This document shows positions 56,700 through 64,000 of a stretch of DNA of 64,000 nt, piece after piece. Position numbers and translations under genes: made by a program. This DNA is from Pristionchus mayeri. Its lineage: Eukaryota > Nematoda > Chromadorea > Rhabditida > Neodiplogasteridae. Every line of letters begins with the position of its first letter. Positions within the stretch are counted from its first letter, which is position 1. The DNA lies in assembly GCA_036245805.1 (NCBI GenBank), contig BTRK01000002.1, forward strand, positions 33,462,661 to 33,526,660, given 5' to 3'. Under the pieces are notes generated by a model. It searched no databases. It had not been told where the DNA came from and saw only the letters and a program-made list of their open reading frames with translations.

Positions 56700-59600
56700 C
56701 GCAGAAGTTGCGGATGTAGAGCATATTTGCACCATTCGTTTTCTGTATGATGTTGTTTTTCTTAGTTTTCAATTTGAATGTATCGTTGAATATAATGAAG
56801 GATATGTAGAAAATGTGAATTGTCTCCAATCATTGTATACAGTTGTCAAATATCAAATGTAGAAAATACGATTTGTGAGGGCAAGAATCTCGGATACTAT
56901 CCACTCTACGTTCTGTTCAACATCATTCTTTGGTTCATAGATTTCTCAAATTTATTCGGTTTATTTTAGTGCACTCGGCGTACTCCTCTTTTCAATGTGT
57001 TTCGCCGATTCCATGTTCGATGTATTTTCTTTGATTTTTTATTACCAACAAGTGAATTATTCTCTCCTGATAAATATCCCTCGCTATTCCCTTTTTGAAT
57101 GAGTTAGCGGAAAAAGAATAACACGAAGATTTTCTACTTTGCGTATCATCCAAAGGGAAAAGGAAAGTGGTTGCTAAAACGTGCTGTCGGAACAGAATTT
57201 GCAAGTTTGCCCATAAATGTTAGGGACATCTGAACGAAACCGGATAATGTAGTTTGTGAAGTGATCCCCAGTCCTTCCTCAATTCCCTTTCCTATGCGTA
57301 AATGCTATTATTTTTGGCCCTTGGCAGCTCTAGAGCTTTCCATGTATCGTCACAACGACTGATTGGGAAGTGATATAGAAGGAATAGGGGCCACGCCGGT
57401 GTATCAGCATAGTCGTAGCATACACAGTCATGGTCGTTGAGGGGGTATATTTTAATGTGTACTCCGCTAATCCCAATGTCTCCCCCAAGTCCCGACTAGA
57501 CTTTGCTAAATGAGATATTTTTTCACGAAACTCTCACTCTTGGTCGAGATCCCTGTCATTTCGATCTATTCGAGTGAGAGGTTGGTCAGTCTATTTTTGC
57601 TTCTTAATCAAGAGGCGAGAGCTCTCGCGAGCGCTGTTGTTTCGCGAAAGCGAAAATGGTTTAACAATTATGTTTGAAGCATATCTCGATTCGTTCGCGC
57701 GTTCGCCGCTCTCGACTCACAGAGCACAGAAAGTCAACTCAGAAAAAAAGCTCATTTGTGTTGCAAAGTTAATCCCTTTCATTGTGGACAATGGGAGCGG
57801 CTGAACAATGGGAGGGAGACAAAGGGAGCGATGTGAAATGCAGGGTTTTCCGAACGTTAGCTCATGTAACCGCCGACTGAGATCGAGATTTAACACAATC
57901 GGATCATTTCACAATCGGCCTCGTCAAGTTGTGCGGAAGGGGTTTAGGCAACTTTCTGCGCAATCGCCATATCCATATCTTAACTTCCCTCGGAGGAGAT
58001 AGCTCTGGAGTGGGCAAAAACAATCGATTTTAGCTGTTTTTCGCAGGGTTTTCCGAACGTTAGCTCATGTAACCGCCGACTGAGATCGAAATTGGACAAT
58101 CGACCTCGTAAAGTTGTGCGGAAAGGGTTTAGGCAACTTTCAGCGCAATCGCCATGTCCATATCTTAATTCCCCTCGGAGGAGATAGCTCTAGACTGAGG
58201 CGAACTGCCTCTTTAGCTCAATTTGTTTCATATTTCCAGCATGTTTCAGCACAATTAGAAGTACACATGTTGTCGCTCGTTTGATCGAATAGTGCTTTAA
58301 CAGTACTATTGGCACAAAGGAAGCGTTTCCACATTGTGAATCATCTATTAGGTTGTAACGTAAGTTTTGTCGCATTTCGGAGGTTCACAATATTTCCATG
58401 AAGGATACTTCTCAAACATTATCAATGCCTGACCTCCTAGTATATGTTTGGGGTGTTCATGCACATTCAAACCATAGGGTAGAGCTGAACTGCGCACGCT
58501 GGCTGTGCGAAAAATATTAATATGAACTGATTTAAATTTGGTGCAGATTTTTTTAATTCGTTTGATCAGGTGCTAGTTCGCAGAGATGAATAATGAACCA
58601 AACTTCTACAGCATGGTGATATACCCCGTCAATGCTCTTTCAAAATATACGCCAGATATGGTGCTATGTTGAGCGGAATCAAAGATATACTTCACTGAGT
58701 GTAAGGTTAGCCGCTGATTCGTAGCCAACTTGACCAACTCTTCTGAATCCAGAATTGCAACAACAGTGACTAACATAAGAGCGTTCCAATTACCACTCAT
58801 GGAGGTATAATTTATCATTAAACAAGTGAGAGAAAGAACACTCCACTTGTGGGAAATTTGAATTTTTATTAATTCAATTCGCGCACAATTTTACCAAAAT
58901 ATGCAAGTTTAGGTGTTTCGAATTAAAGATTGTCATTCAAAAGCTATTTATTTTCAAACTTATCCCAAGTAGATACTAGTAAGGGAAGGGTTTATGGTTA
59001 GGATGGACACAACAAATCAGATATTGAACATGTGTGCGAGGTAGGAATATGAACAAAGTGCCGATTTCATTAGTTTAATTTACATACCATCGTTCTGAAT
59101 GGAGCCACTTATCTCAACAGAACCCAATCTACCCCAAACTTTGTCTGCATACTGACCACTTTGGGTGAACTATATTCCACCACTATTTGGATCTGGATAT
59201 CTATTGAGAAGAAAATTCGGCTTGCGAAAGTTTTCGCGACCGTCACCAACCATCCACATTATACAAACTCGTCTACATTTCTAGAACGATTTTCGTTTGT
59301 CATTATCCGTGAGTGGTTCAAAATTAAGCACATATGTAGTACTTTACGCAAATCACACAAAATCGGCATAATTTATCCTTTTCAAGAAGAGCTGATGCGT
59401 GAAAATGATTTGTAATCCTTATCTCAGTACAACTTTGTCTGACTAATGTGCCTCCTCAACTGCCTTGACAGGACTGAAGTAAAGCGCGTAAGAAAGAGTA
59501 CGAAGGTCCTCACTGATGATGAATAACGAAATTGAGATTAAATTAATTCGAAGAATTTCTGAGGTTAAAATGCATAAGAGATTGGACGCGACAAAACTTA

Positions 59601-59861
59601 TGTTACAACCTGATACATGCAAAGGGAGAACGAGAGGTGATGACTAAATTCCGCCGATGGAACACCAATTGCACGCGTGTATATAAATGCTAGATAAAAC
59701 GGAATGAGAATCGAATTAGGTGGTGTTTTAACTCTTGAGACTGAATACGCCATGCTAGTTATTATCCTGCACTTATTCTCTTGTCGTGGACGATTAATTG
59801 GAATCGTCGAGTTAATCGTGGTTAGATACTTGAGGTTTCTCGTCTTCATCTGATTTCAGAT
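56700..59861. other. 3-kb region without a supported gene
   Basis: The only structured item is a tandem duplication of about 155-170 bp (57840-58010 and 58043-58197). Candidate frames at 58606-58818 (minus) and 59161-59415 (plus) lack splice context, paralogues or motifs and are not called. Confidence 0.4.
57840..58197 (+). repeat. Two-copy tandem repeat
   Basis: GCAGGGTTTTCCGAACGTTA starts both units, and GGAGGAGATAGCTCTAGA/GGAG closes both. The first unit has an extra 15 bp (TTTAACACAATCGG region). No coding role is seen. Confidence 0.85.
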
Positions 59862-62090
59862 ATGATATTATTCTTGCAACTTCTTCTCGTTTTCTCTGCC
59901 GCACTCGCTGACTATCACCCTGCCCAATACCGTATCCAACTGGATTCCCCTCCGAGTTCGCGGTGGGACCAAGTTATAGACGACCATATGCAGTACATGA
60001 AGTCGTATCATGAGGCATACGCGTGAGTTCTCAAACTTAACGTATTACAAAGCTTTTTCATGTTGGTCTTATCGTTATGCTCATTTTTGCGTGAGTTACA
60101 GTAAGATAACCCACCGTCGTCCGATTCAAGCGCTAGTATGGAAGGTGGCTGAGAACCTTCGACACCTCTTCCCTGAGGATTACACAATGGAGCTCGAAGG
60201 TGCATTGTAGCATTGACAGTTGCTTGTGTGCTATTCACAACAATACTTATTAGGCAAAGTCGTAAAATCAGCAGATCTCATTATATAATTCAGGGATCTC
60301 AAATCCATCAGGCCTTTCTCTGGAAGAAGTCGTGGGGTGGAATATACTCTATGACATTACAACTTACGGTAGAGAACGGTGAGCTCATTGTGTTTGTTTT
60401 GCCATGCGATTGTGAAAATGAGAACATTCTAACTGCTTCAGCGACCTCTACCAAGGATGCACCTCGATTCTAGCTTATGATAGAAAAGCGAGTTTGATTT
60501 CCATCTTCCAATACATTTTCGCCATCTACTGAACAAATTGCTCACTTCGCGAACGCGGCCGTCCAACCGTTTGCGAAAAATAAACCTTTCAGCGTCGAAT
60601 CTTGCACGGAAGAAATATGGACTATGGCATGGGAAACCTGTTGAAGCAGAGGACCATAAACGTTGACTTCTATCGAGGAGATGAGGTGAAGAAGACGAGA
60701 TTGTATGACTCAATTTTGCGTTATTTTCATGGTATTTTGCTAGTATTCGTGGAATCACAGAATCTATCATTCCTTTTCAGCTGATCTACTCGGGAACAAC
60801 CTTCGTTCTCTACATTGGCCTGCTCACTGGACAGAGACCAGGAGGCTTTACTGTGTCGCTGAACCAGAGGTGTAAGTGGGTGAAGTGCCCAATTTGGGTA
60901 ATCATCTCTTTCCCACACTCGTTACTCGGCCGGCCGATAGATTGTGCAAATTGAGCAAACAAACGAATATCTGAATTGCGAACGTTATAAATGAGGCTCC
61001 GCTCTGTCGGTAGCACAATTATCTTGGTTCTAGCAGACTCGGAGATTACAGATTCCGGTCATTACATGCTGAATGTCGTCATGGGCATCCTGACAAACTT
61101 CGAGAATCCAGTTAGAAACAAAAAAAATATGGGATTTGCTGAACACTTGCAGATCCTCGAGGATGAATCGTCCTTCGATCGGGCAGTCGAGCGATTCTCG
61201 ACGACGCCACTCGTCGCACCCGCCTACTTCATCGTGGGAGGAACTGAGAAGGGAGAGGGAGTCATAATAACGAGGTGAAGGAGACGAATGATATGGTTGT
61301 GCTCTTTATAATCAACCAGCGCTATCAAAGGGGGGAACTATGATACTTGTCTAGCTCAGATCTCTCACACATTGGACAGTGTGTAGCTATATCGAATAGG
61401 AACGACTGAAGGAGCCAGAATTATTGTTTATTCCTTTTACTTGACGAGAGATTCATGCTGCTCCTGACCTTGCAGAGATCAATTCGGTGCAGTGGACGTT
61501 CACATATTAGACGAACAGAAGTGGTTTCTCGTGGTAACAAACTACGATCCATAGATGGAGGATGGGGATGGTAGGAGGTTAGAAAGAGGACTTCTCGAGA
61601 ACCCCGTTCTGAAATAATGTCCGCCCTTGTTTATGAATTCCGATCCCCCCATGAATGACGTTATACGATGTTCCTTGTGGTGTGTGCGGATTGAAAAGAT
61701 GACAATGCATACAATGTTGATAACAGAGTTCATACTATTTGTCTCATAACAGAGACGCAGCAACGCGAATGTTGTCCATGATGGGCCGTAGTGAACTGGA
61801 TGAAGACACGCTATCATTTCTACTTTCCTCTTCCCCAATCAGGAACGAGTGGGTGTCTTTAGAAGATTTTCCGGGATTTACACTGACATTTGTATGAAGA
61901 TAATGCACAAAATGTGAGACATTATGTTGATAGGAAAATTCAGAGAGATCTTTCAGCATTATTGATCGAACTCTGGATCTAGCGAAAGTTCCCCTTTTCC
62001 AGCCTAACCATCTACTCTGGAGTAATGGCCGCTGCCGATGCATCGATTCTCGAATACACTACCGTAGTGATTGATGGTATCAGCAATTGA
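59862..62090 (+). pseudogene. Amidase A: acid ceramidase/NAAA-type Ntn hydrolase with premature TAG
   Basis: Lysosomal Cys amidase of the acid ceramidase/N-acylethanolamine amidase family (asah-like). Exons: 59862-60022 (signal peptide FLQLLLVFSAALA, then YRIQLDSPPSSRWD), 60102-60199, 60294-60378 (GISNPSGLSLEEVVGWNI), 60442-60487 (GCTSILAYDRK; Cys at 60458 is the expected autocleavage nucleophile), 60593-60685 (RILHGRNMDYGMGNLL), 60781-60871 (YIGLLTGQRPGGFTVSLNQR), 61052-61110, 61153-61274 (YFIVGGTEKGEGVIITR), 61476-61577 (KWFLVVTNYDP), 61753-61848 and 62003-62090. The total is 347 codons, in frame throughout except TAG at 61552-61554, where copy B and the family have Trp (TN[YF]DxW). Intron 4 starts with GC instead of GT, and exon 7 is 7 codons shorter than in B. 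The product would lack the last 70 or so residues. A single-base assembly error cannot be excluded. Confidence 0.8.
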
Positions 62091-62178
62091 TGAATTTGGA
62101 AAATGCATTTTGACCTTAATCATGCACATTCTATACGATTATTTCAAATTGTTTTTTATTCGTAAAATTTATATTTTT

Positions 62179-64000
62179 TTAATGAAATACTTTCGCGAAT
62201 GGCAAACTAATGTTATTCTTGCATATCTCATCCTTAATGATTACTGTAGTCTCGCCTAGAACTGCTGGTTTCGCCGCTGACATAACTCCCGAGTAGATGG
62301 TCAAGCTGGAAAAATCCACATAATTCACTCCAAAAACGAAAAATTCAAATGAATATTCTCGTTCTGCACGTTCTCTCGACATTGTAACCAACGGTATATA
62401 GTGCTCGGAATGAAGAGAGAGGGAGCAAGAACATTGCTCTCAGACTCACTTGTTCCTCACTGGAGGCGCTGAGAGGACTCGAAATAGCGAGTGCGCATTC
62501 AGTCGATGCCGACCCATTTTCGAGAGCAATCGCGTCGCTTCCTTTCTGAAATTGAAAGATATTGTGCAACCATCGGAAACTAAGAAAATATCTGAATGTG
62601 GGGGGAACTTGATTCTTCAAAGAAAATATCACCTCCTTCCATCACCTTCCTCCGTCCAATGATCGAAGTTCGTCTCCACGAGGAACCACCGTTTCTCGTG
62701 TAAAGTTTGCACGTCCGCTGCGGCCCATCGATCTCTGTGAGGAAAACATCTCATGATATTCTGAATGCGTGCGACAAGAGAGCTGACGAAGCGCGCCAAT
62801 TCTCATCAAATGTCACACCCTCTCTTCTTGTTTCTCGAAATGAAACGTCGAATCGATTCTTACCTTGTTGTTTCACTTTTCTTACATTTTTTTCAATCCA
62901 ACTCCACAATGTTCGTACCTGGATATTACGACACCTTCGAACTTCTTCATTCCTCCCACAATGATGTAGCATGGAGCTACAAGATGGGTTTTGGAAAGTC
63001 TATCGACTGCCCGATCGAAGGTCGCTTCATCCTCTAGAGTCTGAAAATCGTGTGTTCTTTTGCAAAATTGAGTCATCGGTTTCTTTAACACTGCTTAAAT
63101 CTTAGATCATTGTCATCATTTATTAATTGCGTTCGAGACCTCACCTCCCTGATGACAAAGCTGACGGGATTGTGGAACGTTGTTAGAATTCCCATAAGAA
63201 CATTGAAAATGGACGAACCAGAATCTGCAATTGCTTTCAGTACATATCGATTTGCATTCAACAAGGGATAAACAAATCTCCTCTTTGCGCAAATACAATC
63301 TTTGATAAATCAGAGAGAGGAAATGAGTGATATGATATTTATAAAATCTGAACGTACACCTCTGGTTTAGTGAGACGGTGAATGCTCCAGGTCTCTGGCC
63401 AGTGAGCAGGCCGACGTAAAGAACGAACGTTGTTCCGGTGTAGACCAGCTGAAGAGATATTGTGTCAATGATAGCTGGAACATTATACAAACAAAATTTA
63501 CGCGACCACGTAAACTATTTACGAATGTTGTTAATGTTTGAAAGAAACGTTTGTACTCTTACCTTTTCTCCTCGATAAAAATCGGCAATAATTGTTGTAT
63601 TTTTGAGCAGATTGCCCATCATATAGTCGAGATTTCGGCCGTGCCAGATTCGCCCCTGAAAAAAAGAATTGAAAAAATAACATTGTCGTTTTTATGCAGA
63701 ACACTGAATAATACTTATTGTTATAGATAGGCCACTCAAAACTGATGAGCTATGCCTAGAATATAAGATCACACTCACCTTCTCATCACAAGCGACGATC
63801 GAGGTGCAACCTTGGTAGAGTCGGCTAAAACGGTAAATTTTAAGAGAATACACGAGATAGAGACCGCATCAAATAATTCGTACAAATACAAGAGATGGTA
63901 GAAGCGAAATAGGAATGGGTTTTTTTCACGGAATACGACATGAATGCTCACCGTGGCCTATCGTAGGCCGAGATATCGTAGAGCACATTCAGCCCCACAA
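62179..64000 (-). CDS. Amidase B: acid ceramidase/NAAA-type Ntn hydrolase, 3' part
   Basis: Paralogue of A in opposite orientation; the N-terminal exons lie beyond the window edge. Exons: from 63952 beyond 64000 (VGLNVLYDISAYDRPR), 63779-63824 (GCTSIVACDEK, catalytic Cys), 63563-63655 (RIWHGRNLDYMMGNLL), 63358-63448 (YVGLLTGQRPGAFTVSLNQR), 63145-63224 (NVLMGILTTFHNPVSFVIRE), 62919-63040 (LEDEATFDRAVDRLSKTHLV), 62633-62734 (TNFDHWTEEGDGRR), 62450-62545 (EATRLLSKMGRHRLNAHSLF) and 62179-62305 (LTIYSGVMSAAKPAVLGETT). All visible splice sites are GT-AG and the frame is open, so this copy looks functional: it should cleave fatty-acid amide bonds in lysosomes after autoproteolysis before the Cys. 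The stop is 89 bp from that of A. Confidence 0.85.

Noticed and set aside
58606..58818. 70-codon minus-strand open frame
   Set aside because: It is hydrophobic only at one end, lacks splice sites or relatives in the window, and its length is compatible with chance.
1..64000. CRISPR arrays, operons with ribosome binding sites, prophage or plasmid features
   Set aside because: Pervasive introns, splice consensus and nematode gene families show this is eukaryotic nuclear DNA; repeats are palindromic elements, not spaced arrays.

Overview
The window reads as nuclear DNA of a nematode. Coding sequence is split into many short exons by mostly short introns with TTTCAG-type acceptors. It carries two Sre-type chemoreceptor genes, nematode-style orphan families, a mariner element and many palindromic (foldback) repeats. 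The mix of lineage-specific tandem families suggests a diplogastrid such as Pristionchus, but that is a guess. I derived gene models by hand from reading frames, splice sites and comparison of the paralogues inside the window. They are partial where stated.

Layout. (1) 1.2-18.8 kb: three minus-strand paralogues (L0, L1, L2) of an unidentified secreted or single-pass membrane Cys-rich family. L1 and L2 each pair convergently with a small plus-strand gene ending in a ubiquitin-interacting-motif-like helix, so the whole block is a tandem duplication. (2) 19.3-32 kb: a cluster of kinases related to the PERK/GCN2 (eIF2-alpha kinase) type, all with the same unrecognised N-terminal domain: P1 (plus, domain without kinase), K1 and K2 (minus, damaged) and M (minus, truncated). 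A fourth relative, K3, lies at 53.9-56.7 kb (plus). (3) 31.9-33.3 kb: a weak plus-strand orphan candidate. (4) 34.2-36.2 kb: a 1.97-kb foldback element. (5) 37.3-40.3 kb: a multi-exon orphan gene (U1, minus). (6) 40.7-42.7 kb and 49.3-53.1 kb: two Sre-like seven-transmembrane receptor genes (plus). (7) 42.8-48.7 kb: a coiled-coil plus RING-finger gene (R2, minus) and a partial RING copy (R1). R2 carries a full-length mariner in one intron and a 1.85-kb foldback in the next. (8) 59.9-64 kb: two acid ceramidase/NAAA-type amidase genes tail to tail. The left one (A) has a premature TAG and a GC-AG intron. The right one (B) looks intact and runs off the window.

Two themes stand out. First, almost every family is a local duplicate, and many copies are damaged: a 5-nt deletion in the K1 catalytic loop, loss of the subdomain IX exon in K2, loss of the N-lobe in K3, a TAG inside the RING of R2, Trp to TAG in amidase A, and indels in L1, L2 and the second UIM gene. 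Second, there are ten or more long inverted repeats of 0.25 to 2 kb, most of them in introns of these genes. Transcription would fold them into long double-stranded RNA. No single obviously new enzymatic system is visible. The most unusual items are the propeller-like/PEK-like kinase family with its decay series and the density of intronic foldback elements.
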